Below, one piece after another: positions 1 to 13,539 of a DNA stretch of 64,000 bases. The position numbers and the translations under genes are program-made. Positions within the stretch are counted from its first letter, which is position 1; the number at the start of each line of letters is the position of its first letter. This DNA comes from Montifringilla adamsi (taxonomy: Eukaryota; Chordata; Aves; Passeriformes; Passeridae): assembly GCA_017590115.1 (NCBI GenBank), contig JAGGNK010011114.1, positions 1,541,733-1,605,732 on the forward strand. Reading direction: 5' to 3'. Below the pieces are notes generated by a model. It was not told the origin of the DNA. It was given only the letters and a program-made list of their open reading frames with translations, and did no database searches.

Positions 1-1906
1 GGATTCAGACCTGTCCATACCCTGCAGAAATCCACAATAAGTGGTTTAAAAGACTGTTGAGGTCTGACTTTGTGTCTCACTTTCTGGTAGTAGAAGAATT
101 TGCGCCACCATCTAAATATCTCGTGAACAGCTGACCTAAGTCTGAATTTTCATGGTCAAAACAACTGCCAGGGATCAAATAAAAGCAATCAGGCAAAGCA
201 AAATGCTGCATTATGGCACGTCTGCTTTAAAAGTGTTTCAGAAGTTAAATTCAGCTTTAACAATGGTTCCAAAGTCCCTTGGCAAATGGCAAAGAGCACA
301 TTCATAGTGCCCTGAGCTCCACTGACATTTTGATATTTTTATCACACTGGGATTTCAACAGATCCCTCACTTTCTCCTGTGCTGTGGACAGAGGATTTCA
401 CAAGCCCTGCAAGACATGATACAGCTCCTATGGAATTCCTCCTAATGAAAACTCATCCCTGCACCTATTAATAATTTTTTACCCTTGAGATTTCTCTGTG
501 TGTGATGCCACACTCATTCCAAAGCCACTGTCCAGTAAGTTTTCCACACTGTCCTGGATGTGCTGGTCATTCTTTCTGACCACATTCCATATAATGCTGA
601 TACAGCTTACAAAAAGTGTCAAGAAATTTGAACATTAACAGCAAACATTTCCAGTGGAGTTAAACATCAGCTCCCTCACCCTGGCTCATTCCTTCTTCCC
701 CCACCCTTCCTCCCTGTTATGCTGGATAATCAAAAGTTGATTGGCAGTGAGTGTATTTAACAAAGGGCACAAACCTTTAAGGAAAGTGATTAACCACTTT
801 CCACTCTCCAAACAATTTATGCACATGCTTAGACTCATCTAATCCATGCTGTGCTAAAAGCTTGGATGGGCTTTCCTCTTGGTTTGTAGGAATGGGGCTC
901 CAAAGAGCAACTCACTGCCAGTAATGAGTATCTCCTAAATTCCCCTCGAGAGTTTATCCTTCTTTAACAGGTAAAAACCCGAGGTACAAAGGGATTTAGC
1001 AATTTTTGAGCAATAAGACAAAATACCTCTGTTACATCCATGCAGTTCTTAGACATTTGCAGAACCTGTAGCTCTGCCATAATTTTCAGGACAGTGCTCG
1101 TGATGTTGCTGATTGGTTCTTGATTTTTGGCAAATTTTATAAACATTTTGAACAGGACATGGGATGGTTACCTCTTAGGGTTTTTTCTGCTTTCAATCCC
1201 CCTTATTTCCTAATGTTAGGCTCTCATTTCACATGGAGTTTTGCTTCTCTTGTAATGTTGGGGATGAAGTGAATGGGAAATCTTTGTTTGCTGTCAGGTA
1301 GAAGGGCATGTAAGTCAGTGAGACTTGTTTAGGTGTCTTGGCATGGAACAAACTCCAAAAAGGTCTCCCTAGATCCTGGATTTACATTTCCCTAAATCCA
1401 TATAATTTCTCTGTGTCATCACTGTTTTAATCACAAGGTCAGCTGAACTGGAGGCAAGACATCATCACATAATGTGGCTGACACATTGGGATGCTTAATA
1501 TTTCCATTTTATCAATGAAATGAGAGAAAGAAAAGGTTGTAACACTGATCTTAGACAAAAGAACTGCAGGGTATCATGGTGGGCTGGACGTCAGCTGATC
1601 CCTCATTCCTCCTCAGCAGAACAGGAGGATGAAAATAAGATGGAAAAGCTCGTGAATGGAGATAAAGGCAGGGAGCTCAACTACCAGTTACTGTCATAAG
1701 CAAAGCAGAGTTACCTTGGGGAAAGTTAATTTAATTTACTGCCAATTAGAGTGGGATGGTGAGGAGCAAAGACAGGATATTGCCTGCTTGCCATATTTTC
1801 TCTCCCCTTAATTCCTGACTGCTCTGCCTTGCTCTCGAGTGGTGCAGGAGGATGCGGAATGGAGGGCTGTGCTAAGCCCAGGAGAGCTCCTCTTTCACGC
1901 TGATTT

Positions 1907-1941
<35 letters not shown>

Positions 1942-4900
1942 ACCACCAGGAGCTGACAAAATAGATCAAGCTGTTTCCATCAGGTTTGAGTTGATGCTTC
2001 CCCTTCCTGGCTGTCCCTGGCACGTCCCCAAGGAGGTGTGTGAGGTGAGGAAGGCTCTGGCTGCCCAGCTGGGTGCTGTGGGCAGAGGAGCTGAGCAGTG
2101 GCAGCCAGAGCCTCCCTTCTGTTTTTGGAAGGTTTGACCTCTCTGTGTGTCCCGGTTCCCTGCAGAAGCCTGGTTGTGTCTCCCTGGCTGAGCTCAGGGA
2201 GCCCCTGTGGCACAAAACCTCTCTTGCACAACTGCAAATCCCACTGTTAATGCCTCCCACCCCAGGAGCAGCCCCTGTGCAGGGGCACAAACGGGAACAA
2301 AGGGGACTCAGCAGACACACAGGCCCCACTCCTGGGAATATTTATAGTCAGGCTTAACTCCCAGCATCGTGCTAACCCTAAAGCTTCATAAAAACTTGGC
2401 TGAAATGCTCTGTTTACAAATGGTATGGAGAGGAAGCATGTGCAGTGTCTTCTACAAGAAGTGAGCCTTTTCAAACAAAACACCCATCCATCCCCCAGGT
2501 CAGTTTATCCCACGGACACAGCAGGAAATAAACAGACAGCAGCAAACCGAGGCAAACCAACTCTGTATTTTCACTCTTGTTGCTCTTAGGTCTTCTGAAA
2601 GAAACATTGTTGCTGCATAAGACCAAACATCAAAAAGTCGATTTACAAACTGTGTAATTTCCGTTTAGCATCGCTCAGTTTCTCCTCTTGCTTTGATAAG
2701 CAATCCCTTATGCAAAGCCCTAAAAAGTGAGGAAAGGGGTAAAATAGGCATGGGGAAAGCTTTTCCCACTATTATTCTGTCTAATCTCAGTATTTTGACT
2801 CATTCTCTCGTAGTTGTTTTCCACCTTCAGTCCAATCAGAGGATTATAAGTTTTAATTCCAAATATATTTAGATGTGCTGTTAAAATACTGCAGGCAGAA
2901 AGATGCAGCATTGTTTCACATGGGATATTTTTTATCAGAATACTTAATTTCATTGCCTGCCAAGCTCAGCCATCCTTAGTGATCATAAGATGGACATGGC
3001 TGGAAGGTGGACATCATGTCCCCTTCCCTGCTGGCATTGCCCTCTCCTGCTGGGAAAAAGGCCTGGTCCGGTGCCCAGTTGGGGTCCATGGGGAGCACAG
3101 CTGAGGCAAGCCCAAATTCTTTGGGTTGCAGCTGGCTCTGGCTGCCTCAGCTGCACATCTGCATGTCCCTTGGGAAATGCAAGTTGGGGAAGAGGGCACA
3201 GAGTCCTCTGCGTGGCTGATCTGGGTGGTTTGGGCTCAGGGAGGTGTGGTTGAGGTCGTGTGGCTGCTGCTGGGCTCACCGTCAGGGGTGCACTGGCAGG
3301 AGCAGGGCTGGCCCCCATGAAGTGTGGGATTTAATGGGGGATAGGGACTGGAGGAGACTTCTTGGGCTTCTGAGGCTGACATTCCAATTTCTCCAATAAC
3401 CATTCTGCTTGTATGTTATGTGTCTTCCAAGCCATCTAGGGGAACCCCTTCCCTGAGACCTCCAAGGTCCCAGAGTAGATCAGCACAATTTCCAAGCTTC
3501 CCTCACCCACTTTTCCTTTCTTGATTATTTAAAAATCTCAGAAGCTCTTGCTCAATACCATTTATGAACTGAGTGTGGTATAAAAATCCCAGCTCCAGTG
3601 CAAATATGCACAGCTGTCGCATAGAGCACACTTTTTAAAACCAAAGCATCATCAGGTATTTTAGCAAACAGGTAAAAATTTTCCACTTTATAAAAACATA
3701 CATTTATATAAATTTAGTGATGCCAGCTGAGCTGGCTTTGCTTTATATGGTAAATACACAGCTAAAATAGGTTGTGCAAAGAAATTGCTAATAAGGCAGA
3801 AAAGTGAACCCAAATTTAACTGAGAGGGCCCTGCCAGCTTTGCAATTTGGATTTCAAAGCTCTCCAAGAAAAATATTCTCTTTTTACCTCCTCAAAAGGA
3901 TCCAAACTCAAACATGGTGTCGGAAACAAATTGAAAAGCTATAAACACTCCAGCTATGACATCAGGCACTCAGAAACTGCAAGGAGTGACAACATTAACT
4001 CGTGATTTTTGCTTCAGGGAGTGCACATGTGTAGATGTGTTTTCCAGCAGGAGGGATGGAGACAGAGAGCTGTAAAATTGAATTTGATGAATTTCAGGGC
4101 TGAATTACGTGCGGCTACCTCCTATCCCAGCAGAGGAAAGGATGCACTGGTGAAGGAAGCAGCTTCCAGCCCCATGTTCCTAAAATGCTGCAAACCACCC
4201 ATGCATAAACTCCCTGCCTGAGCTTGTTTCAACATCCAAACAAATTTGCGAGCAGTTTTGATTATCCAAGAGTAGGGGAATGCAAGCCTTCTGACACTTC
4301 CAGAAAGCCTCCAACAAGCACTTGGAGCAGGAAGCAGTGCCTGGGGAACATTACCACACAGAGATAAGTTTAATTACAGACATCAGCATTTTGCTGGAGA
4401 GGCTGCTGTGTCCAAAATGTTGCTCTGTGTGTCGTTTCAACCCTCACAGATAGCACAAAAAGGATCAGCTGGTGTTCTAGACTCCAGGGCCAAGTGCTGT
4501 AAATAAATGCTGCTCCACACATGAGTAATTCCTTTGGCTCCGTGTGTGCTGCCTTGGGGCAGGGAACACAGGACAAACCCTGAGCTGCATTTCGTGCTCC
4601 TCAGGGACACCAAAGCCCAGCTACCTCCAAGCCCTGTGCTCTCCCCAGCAGGTGAAATTAGGCTTTGCTGTGGGAAGTGTCTCCTTTGTCCAGGAGTGGG
4701 GGTAGAAAGCCCTCTCATCCCATTAAAGCAAAAGGAAAGCATTACCTACTTCAGTACACTCAATTTCTTCTTGCCTAAGGTGCTAATAGTTGACCACCAA
4801 CCTTTTCAAAGGGACATTGTAATCTAATCCTATTTAAAAGCCTATTCAAACCATTGGTTTATTACTAGATTTTGTAATTGTTATGTAGCAGGTACCAGAG

Positions 4901-7900
4901 AGCAATATTTTATATGCACTTTTAATTCTGTGTTGTCAGGGCAAGTGTTAAGTTGGAGTTTTGGATGCTTGGGTTTTGTCTGGTTTTGACATGGATCTAC
5001 TTTTAGGGCTAGCAAGGAATATTGAATAAAGACAGAAGAGAAACAATTACATTAGTGAGTTTATTGTCAGTCTTATGTTGAGAGGCAGGAGAAGGAAATG
5101 TGGTGCTATAGGGTGTGACTGAATACACGGATAATTATCTTATAAAATTGCATGAACATTGGCCAAAGCTGGAAAAAACCCCAGCGTTTCTAAACAGGAA
5201 AATATTTTGCTGCTGGGGATTTGGGGATTTGTGTGCTAAGAAAGGGCTGGAGGGGGTGGTTCTTTGTGCAGCAGGGAAATACTCTCAGCAATTCCTGCTC
5301 CCATTGAGTTTGTGTCATCCCCAGACTCTCTAGAAACAAGTAACACGTGGCTTCCTAGGCACAGAAATGGTGGCAAATCTATAATTGCTTTGATTAAGCT
5401 GTTCTGTAGTATTAGGACCACCCAAAAGATGGCACTAAAAAACCTTTAGTCCTGCTCACAGGCACCCACACACACAAAATTTGCTAATAATATTCAGAAA
5501 TAGCTCTGTAGCTTAATTCTGTAATTTGGTGTGCAAAATAGGAATAGTTTTAGATAATTCTATGTTAGACCAACAGGAAAACTGGGGAGACTTTTATGTA
5601 AGCAGGTAAACTTTGCACTGTAAATATGACTTTCCTAGGCCCACATGAAAGCATTCATGTTTTTGTAAACATGACAATGTGACATTTGGTGAGCTGTAAA
5701 AATGGGTTAAAATTACCCAGGAATTAGGCACTGCACTTAAAGTATTTGTTTCTTTAGAAGCTGTACATTGACCTTTATAAATCTGTGGTTATTGGGCCCA
5801 AGGTAATTTTATTTATGTGGGTGCAATGTAGAGCCATCCCACCAAAAGCCGTGGAGCTACGTGAATGACAAGTGTTAGCAAGGGGCTGGTTGTCACTCCC
5901 TTTTTTAATGGGTAGGGCTGATTATTTTGATTTTTAAATTAGCTTATTTTCTGCAGTGGGAAGAGCGAGACATGTTTTTGCTAGTCACTTCTCATTTTAT
6001 GATGTAATAGTTGAAGGAGGAAAAAAACCACCCCTTTCATATTTATAACCTCTAAACACTCAGAAGTGGCCTCTAATTTATACCAAACCATAAAGATGAG
6101 AGTGTTCACAGAAAATGCTAGAGGAGGAATCCTCACATCCTGTGGGAGTAATTTTCTACAATTACTTCAGTTTCATGATTTTAATCAAATACATGTTAAT
6201 AATAAATGATACAAATGAAAGAACACTGAGCACCACCTTTGCTTGGAGCAGAAATCATTTGGGTAGCAAAAGAAGTGGAGAGATCCAACACCTTCCACAA
6301 ATATTTGACTCCCCTTTTTATGAGGCTCCTCTTTTGAATGTGGTTGCCTGTAAAACTACAGCTAAAGTAGGAGGATGAAAAGAAGCTTCCCAGGAACCAG
6401 ACACGAAAATTTGCACCAGTTGCTCCCAAGCTTGTCCCTTTCATGAGTTCAGTGATTCACTCACTTCTGCCTTTCTTACTGCCTAACTATTTGGTTATAA
6501 TCAAAATAAGGAGTTTGGATGTTGGGGTTTTCTTCAGGGAATGAGCTGGAGCACACTGAAGAGAGCTGAGAGCTACCTGCAGAAAAACTGCACTGACATG
6601 AAAGCAGCAGCTGGCTCAATTGCATTTATTCACCATGGAGTAAAGAAGGCAAAAGAGGAGAGACAGTGGAAATACACACAGAGCAAATGGGTGAGGAGCT
6701 GGGTTCCCTTTGTGCTGGTAGCGCAGCAACAAGAGTTCCTCACCGAGAGATTCTGCACAATGCAGAGCAGTCAAAGCCTCTGTGTGTTTCATGGCCACAT
6801 TTTGGATCTCACAGTCCCAGCTCCTTGAAGCTAAAGGCTTGCCAATATTGGATGTGCAATAGGGATACTGAGTTCTAACAACTACTGCAAATATGTAATT
6901 CAAGAATTGACTCTAAAAGTTACAACTTTGATGTTGGGTATCAAGGCCAAGTGAAGGAAAAACTTGTGCATCTCTCCAAGACCTTCCTAATTTGATTTTA
7001 AACAACTTCATATTTTAATTTAAAAAAAAAAAATCTGAAAAGAAGTTGCAGCATAAAAGCTAGGTCACTATGCAGGAATATATTTTGGGCAGGGGAAGGT
7101 GAGCAAAGCATTTTTCTGACAATCACTGCATTCTGAGGGGACTTGAATGCACTGCAGATATTTTCTATAGCAGAGAGGAGGTACAGTTTCTTACTTTGGG
7201 CTCGAAGATAACTTTGCAGTGAAGTAAGAGCTGGAGGACGTCAAGGGGAGGGATGATAGGGAGGGAGAGAGGCTGAATTGGAACATTACTAATTCTCACA
7301 ATGGTAGCTCAGTGAAAAAAAATGCTGCAGAACAAACCTGCCTTCATCCAGTCAATTTTTGGAAAGAATTATGACCATTTGGAACTGAGTTCTTACTTGA
7401 AAACTCTTTGGAAACAGGATACTGCTCCCAAGCACTTTGAGCCCTTTGAGACCTGGAAGGAGATTCATCTCACTCAGCCTCAGACATCTGCATTGTGGCT
7501 GTCTGCATCTGAACCCCGTGTCCCTTTGTCACTGGAAAGGAGCACACATTTGGAATGTGCAATCCAGCTGACCCACTACGGACATCCACTGCAGGCTGAA
7601 AATAAAAGCATGAGTGAAATTCTCATTCTCTCCTTGCTGAATCCAAAGGGCACCTATAAACACTGTTCAGAGGCACATCCAAAAGTCCTGGGAGAAATCC
7701 CTTCCCCTGTGTCAAAATATTTTTTTTTACATTCTTGAAAGTCCGTTAAACAGTTGCGACTCTTTTATACATTTAGGCTTTAAAAAATAAATAAATAAGA
7801 GGAGCAGTGTAATGCAGCCTTGGCAAACAGCGTGCCACTGGAATAAATTATGACAGCAGTGTTTGTCTTCATAGATCTACTTCCAGAAAAGTCAGCCATT

Positions 7901-8080
7901 GTTCCATAATGCAGCTTGTAGAGCAATCTGAGCCCAGGGATGGATTTGTCTGGTCAGAGGGAGATGCATTTTCCATCTATAAGGACCTGGGGAGAACCAA
8001 GAGCCTGTGGGACACTGTTCATCTGATCCTAAGGTCAGGAGCAAAAGCCACAAGCATTGTACCTCTTAGGTGCCTGCTTT
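1..8080. other. Intergenic, no gene recognised
   Basis: A+T-rich vertebrate intergenic sequence. The only distinct features are the 30-A run at 1909-1938 and a slightly G+C-richer patch at 2000-3320. The longest open frame (7322-7738, plus) has no recognisable similarity and is probably chance. Confidence 0.7.
1909..1938. repeat. Poly-A run (30 A)
   Basis: Thirty uninterrupted A. No retrocopy body or target-site duplication is evident upstream, so it may be a microsatellite rather than a retroposon tail. Confidence 0.9.
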
Positions 8081-8137
8081 TCAGTCCTGTTTGATATCTT
8101 CAGTCCTGTTTGATATCTTCAGTCCTGTTTAATATCT
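8081..8137 (+). repeat. 19-bp tandem triplication at the CR1 5' edge
   Basis: Three head-to-tail copies of TCAGTCCTGTTTGATATCT at 8081-8099, 8100-8118 and 8119-8137; the third has AATATCT in place of GATATCT. The third copy runs straight into CR1 reverse-transcriptase sequence, so the repeat unit includes the first bases of the element. Confidence 0.9.
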
Positions 8138-8705
8138 GTATTGATGACCTGCATGGGGGGAACAAGTGCAGCCTCAGTCAGTTGCCGAAGAAGTCAAATG
8201 GAGCAGTTCTGGGCCCTGCACTGCAAGAAGGACCTGGAGGGGCTGGAGGGTGTCCAGGGAAGGGAGCGGAGCTGGGGAAGGGGCTGCAGCCCCAGGAGAG
8301 ACTTAGGGAGCTGGAAAGGGGCTCAGCCTGGAGAAAAGGAGGCTCAGGGGGGACCTTGTGGCTCTGCACAGCTCCTGACAGGAGGGGACAGCCGGGGGGT
8401 TGGGCTGTGCTCCAGGGAACAGGGACAGGAGGAGAGGGAACGGCCTCAGGCTGGGCCAGGGTGGACATCAGCAGGATTTTCCTCATGGAAAGGGGTTGGA
8501 CATCAGCAGGAGTTTCCTTATGAAAAGGGTGGTCAGGCCTTGGAAGGGGCTACCCAGGGAGGTTTGGAGTCCCCATTCCTGGAGGTGTCCAAGGAAGGCA
8601 CTCAGTGCTCTGGGCCGGTGACAAGGAGGGGATCAGACACAGCTTGGACTCGATGGTCCTGGAGGTCTTTTCCCACCTCAGTGATTGTGGGATTCTCTGT
8701 CAATT
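8122..8705 (+). mobile_element. CR1 LINE fragment, 5'-truncated and internally deleted
   Basis: It begins within the CR1 reverse transcriptase; the translation near 8125-8185 reads LFNICIDDLHGGNKCSLSQL, which resembles the CR1 motif around NIFINDLDEG. It then jumps into the 3' part: GACCTGGAGGGGCTGGAGG, GCTCAGCCTGGAGAAAAGGAGGC and GGTGTCCAAGGAAGGCACTC, ending near GGATTCTCTGTCAATT. About 50 bp of recognisable coding sequence remain, so the copy is dead. Confidence 0.85.
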
Positions 8706-10636
8706 AGCAAAGGTACCTGGTTTGACTAATTAAAGGTGCTGTAGGCAGCAGTGCTCTGTCTGCAGTGTGGAGCTGCTTCTGTGGATGCAGCTGCAAGAGG
8801 TGGCTGGAATGAAAAAATGACTGCAAATGTAAACCTGATGGTGAAAGCAGCTGTAAAAAATCCTGGTAACAGAGGAACAGTTGTTTTATATCACTATTTT
8901 GGAGCCTAGAAGCCCATGGTACATTCCTGGCTGTGGTTCTGCTCACTGTGTGACTTAAACCAGGATAATTATGACTTTTATGTCTTCCAGTTGCTTCAGC
9001 AGGGAAATAGAGGGAAGGATATCTTCTGGTGCCTATTTGTCACCACTTCATTTGACCTGTGCAAGCCTAGACAAATTCTGAAATCTTGCAGCTCAACTTC
9101 ACAGCTAAGGGGAGCTTGGGGATATTTCGTTAGGATTAGGCTTTGAATGGCAGCACTATCTTTTAGCTAGGCTAGGCCTGGATCAACCCAGCGTAACTTA
9201 CTTGGGAGAAAATCCAAGCAATGAATTAATCAGTCAATCCTTGCAAATGCAAACATCAGTTATTTCATGGCATTGTATGTATGAGCTTTGCCTTCTCATT
9301 TCCTTTGGTTCTCCTGTTGCTGCAATGTGTTGCTGAATCTGGAAGTAAAGCTGATAATATTGACCTCAAATTTTGGATCGGATCCGTGTCTGTGCTGTTG
9401 CCTTCCCTTCTATTTCCTATGATTTCCAGCTTGTGTACTGTATGTGTGTTTGGGTGCCCACACTGTGCTTCTGCCATTTGTTTGCAAAATATCTCATCGG
9501 TTGAAGCTACTGTGGTGGAAATCATTAATGACCCCAATGCATGCAATGCCTAATTAGGCCTGGAACCCATGCCTTATCTTCTCACAGGCAGCCAAAAAAT
9601 CTCCAAGGGGCTTGAATCATGATGGTTGTGATGCATTTTGAGAAAACTTCCAAATTCGGTCCATATTAGAGAGTTCCTGCTTTATAAGCAGCTGCTCATT
9701 CTTGATTCCCTCCATTTTTGACATTCTTGTAAATTTAAATTCATTTGTTGCACAGGGGTTTGAAAGAACAGCACATCGAACTGTTTGCTCCATTGCTCTG
9801 TTACAATGTTTTCCCATAACAAGAGGGCATGAAAACATCCAGCTATGTGCTGGAAAATGGACTAATTATTTTCTGAGTGGTGAAAGGTCACAGCGACAAA
9901 GCAAGGGAAAGACAAGCAAGATCCACATAGCTCTGCATTGGAATTACACCTGGGGGGGGGGAAATTATAGTTATTAATGCAGCCTATAGAAGCAATTGTA
10001 AAGTTTTTCTAAAACCGTGTTGTCAAACAAGAAGTTTAAGACTTACTTTGTGTCAAGACCAGGAAGAATTGCTCACAGAAACAGAGTTATGGGACTAGAA
10101 AAGAATAGGAACATTTTATTTTCAAATTCATACAGCAAACTTTGATCATTGTGCAGGAAATACCCCAGACTTGAGAAATCCTGCCACTGACCTCGGAGGT
10201 AGAATAAAACTAAGGGAAAAGGGGAAATAACTCACCCATTTTTTAATTAGTATTATGCCAAGACTTTTAAGAGTTTGAATTCCAAACGTGTTCTAAGAAA
10301 GGAAAGCATTTTCTTTCATTGAACAGCCCTGGGAGTTCACTACCCTTTTCTTCCCCTAAACCCTCCTTGAGAGGTGTTCTTATTTCTTGTCTCTTGCATG
10401 TATGTGTAAAAATACAAAGTCATTTGTAAGGAGTTCACTTAATTCCTCACTCTTAGCTCACATTCGTTACACATTTTGTTTGGCAGAATGGAAGGGAAGA
10501 GTGTGCTCCAGCCAGGGAATGCTGCTGTCCACTGAAAAATGTGTTTGGATGGAGGAGCTCTTTTTCATGGATGGATTGTGGCTTTTGGCAGCAGAGGTGG
10601 CAGGAAGCAGTTGCCATAACTACTATACCATTAAAA

Positions 10637-10676
<40 letters not shown>

Positions 10677-13539
10677 TTTAAGTAAAGAACCTTTTTTGAA
10701 ATGATGGTTTTACTACCAATCCTGGTAGAATCCATCAGTTCAATATGATGGGTGGCAGGATCCTGAATGTGGTCTCCTGAATGTATGCTCAGGATGTGCT
10801 TTTAGGGCTAAATTCAGGCTTTGGCTTGTAAGGTACATAGGAGAGGAAAATACACAGACAGCCAGAGAGCTGAACATAATCTGCCTTGCGTGGGATTTCA
10901 GGTTTTGGCTGGAGCCACTCTCTGGTGTTAAATAGCAGAGTGAAAAAAGGGTATGTTTTTCAAAACCTTTAAGGATGGGATTTACAAATTCACTGGAATG
11001 ATTCAGAAATAAAAGTTACATTTTTAAGTGCAAATCTAATTGTAGACATAATTTAATATTTATCTCTATTCAAGGGATGGATACTACCCAGATAAAAAGC
11101 CCAGATATAGTTGATAAACCCTGCAAACAACTGGAGTAGAACCCAGGGATGGTTTATACTGGGTCAAACCCAGCTGAAGGCTTTTCATCCTCAGCATTAC
11201 ACCACACATTATTGTCACTGGCAAATTACTCTGGCACTATTTGCGTGCTCTTGGAATCCAAAAACATTTCACACTGCTAAAATAACCTCTGTCTGTTGCC
11301 ATATAGACACCAATGTAGTTTTTGTGGTACTCCAGCTACTTCCCTGCAGTGCTTTGAGCTGTGTCCCAAATGATTTACTCACAGGACCAAGTCAGGTGAA
11401 TTGGCCTCACAGCCCTGCTCAAGGACTGGCTCCCAGGCAGGATTTATCCCTTCATCCTCGCACATTTCTGGGGGCAGCACAGAAATCGTCCCTCAAGGTG
11501 CCTCTGCAACCCTTGGTCATGATGCCCCTCCAGCGGGGAGCCTCACACTGGTGCCAGGCTTTTTCTTTTAACCCTTGGGGTTAATCTTGTTAATCAGGCT
11601 GATGCCTGAATCCTATGTCTCTGAGGTGCATCTTCCTGGCCTGAGCAGGTCTACAAAGAAATTTAATTTTCCCTGCTAACCCTTTGCTCTGAAAGCCAGT
11701 GTTACATTGAGAGGTACATCAGGAGTGACTGACTCACTCCCACCCCTTCAGGAGCTGTAATGTGTATAGCAGCTTCCATTGCTTCCATACAGGAGTGGGA
11801 GCCTCCTGGAATATCTAATTAAATAAATGGACTAAGCTTTAAAAAGGCTTAAAATGTTAGACCCGTCTGAGCTGCAGTTTTTTAGTAACAATATCCACGT
11901 TCTCATAAAAAATGGGCTATGAATTTTTCAGCTACTGCTTCTAATGGAAATCCACATTTATCCTTTTGGAATCAAATTTTTTTTCCTTATATTTATCTGT
12001 TACATTTAACTTTGTATGAAATTATCTTAAACCATCTGGGCTCCCTTCTTAGTTAATTTTCCCTCCTTGCTGTATCTAATTGAAAATGAAAGTATTTTTT
12101 CCTCTGTTGCTGCTCTATTCTCTTATTTTAGCTGTTCTGCTTTATATTTTAAAGCTTAGCCCAAGATATTGAGTTCTGTGAGATCTAAATTAACTCCCTG
12201 CGTTTTCCAAAGTTTTTGGACACTGCCTGGTTATGGCTTACATCCAGATTCAAGAGAGAAGAGATACAGATCATAGATACTGTTCCTTCTTGGAGCTTTC
12301 CCCTTCTTTTTCTCTTTTGTAGTTGTAAATGAGAAGTAACTACACCTCCTAATTTCTTTTTTTTTTTTTTTCTGATGTGGTTTCTTTCCCCTAATCTACT
12401 TGGTATTAGACATCCTCTTTTCCATATTTCTAGAAGCCTGACCAGCTCTGAAAGCAAACCAGGTGATGATTTAAATACCCATTATGAATGCAGCCAAGGG
12501 AAATGGCTCCGGGGGTAGAAGATATGGGCTCTGGGAAAGAGGAGCTTGAGTCTGGGGCCATACTGGGAAAGCCTTGAGCAGGCTGAGGCAGGCAGAGACC
12601 TTCTGTAGGCAGAGCTGTTCCACACCAACATCGCAACTTGCCTTAGGTTCTGGCTTCATCTCCACCTGGGCTATTTTGGGGGGAAAAATAGCCAAAAATG
12701 CACAACAAACTCATCCCAAAATACAAAATATTCTGATGGAGAGGGAAGCAAAGCATCCTTTGCTTCTGTCTTCTGTTCTCTGAAGGAAAAGTTCTTCATA
12801 CAGAATTCTTCAGAGTTTGATTTGATCCCGACAAAGGGGTGGTGTTGTGATGGAGATTTTTTATTCCCTGTGTGAATATAGATGCTGAAGTTTCCACAGC
12901 CAGGTCCTGCTGCTTCCCTTCTCCCTTTGAAACCAAGCTGAGGAGCATTACAGCGTGCCTGTGCAGCCAAGTCTGCCTGTGTATTTTGGCATCTGAATGC
13001 CAGACTGGTTGGTAATTTCCCCTTAAATCCTTTCATAGCTCAAATTCCTGTCGAAACAACCTCTATCTCTGCTTGGCCATACTGAGCCCGTCTCGGCTCT
13101 GCCGCTCCCATCACCCCTCACAAGCAACGCCATTGCATGTTGCTTTCCTTCCTCCGTGTGCAGCGTGTATTTAAAATGAAATATTGGCCCCAAACCCCCC
13201 CTCTGGATGGCTGTCAGATCTTAGCATGCCACATAAATATCAGTGAGAAAACATTCCTCCCAGCCCACACAGAATGCGCCCAGCGCTGTTTGTTCTGGAC
13301 TAAACCCGGCCTAGCGCAGCGAGGCCTTCGGCAAAGGCCCGCTTCCAGCGGGCAGGGCCCGGCCTCAAATCGACCACTTTAAAGTGCTCTCGGAAAGTTT
13401 CCAGTGTAATTTCTGTCCCCCTTTAGTTACAGACCACCTTTAGTAGGTAACTGGGCCTGTTTGTTGGGCAGCTGCCATCTCGGCCCTCGCGTGGGTGGCC
13501 TGCTGCCAGCTCTCAACTATTTCAAGATGTGAGCTCCCC
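8706..13539. other. Intergenic, no gene recognised
   Basis: A+T-rich sequence with a 37-A run at 10637-10673. The 157-codon open frame at 11111-11584 (plus) has no recognisable similarity. The segment 13060-13390 keeps more CpG than its surroundings and contains the inverted repeat CCCGCTTCCAGCGGG. Confidence 0.65.
10637..10673. repeat. Poly-A run (37 A)
   Basis: Thirty-seven uninterrupted A, the longest in the window. There is no AATAAA just upstream and no recognisable parent transcript, so a processed-pseudogene tail is not supported. Confidence 0.9.

Noticed and set aside
7322..7738. 138-codon plus-strand open frame
   Set aside because: No similarity, isolated in intergenic DNA, ends in a T run.
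8141..8707. 188-codon plus-strand open frame
   Set aside because: Lies within the CR1 3' region in a non-coding frame; a repeat-derived artefact.
11111..11584. 157-codon plus-strand open frame
   Set aside because: No recognisable similarity or exon structure.
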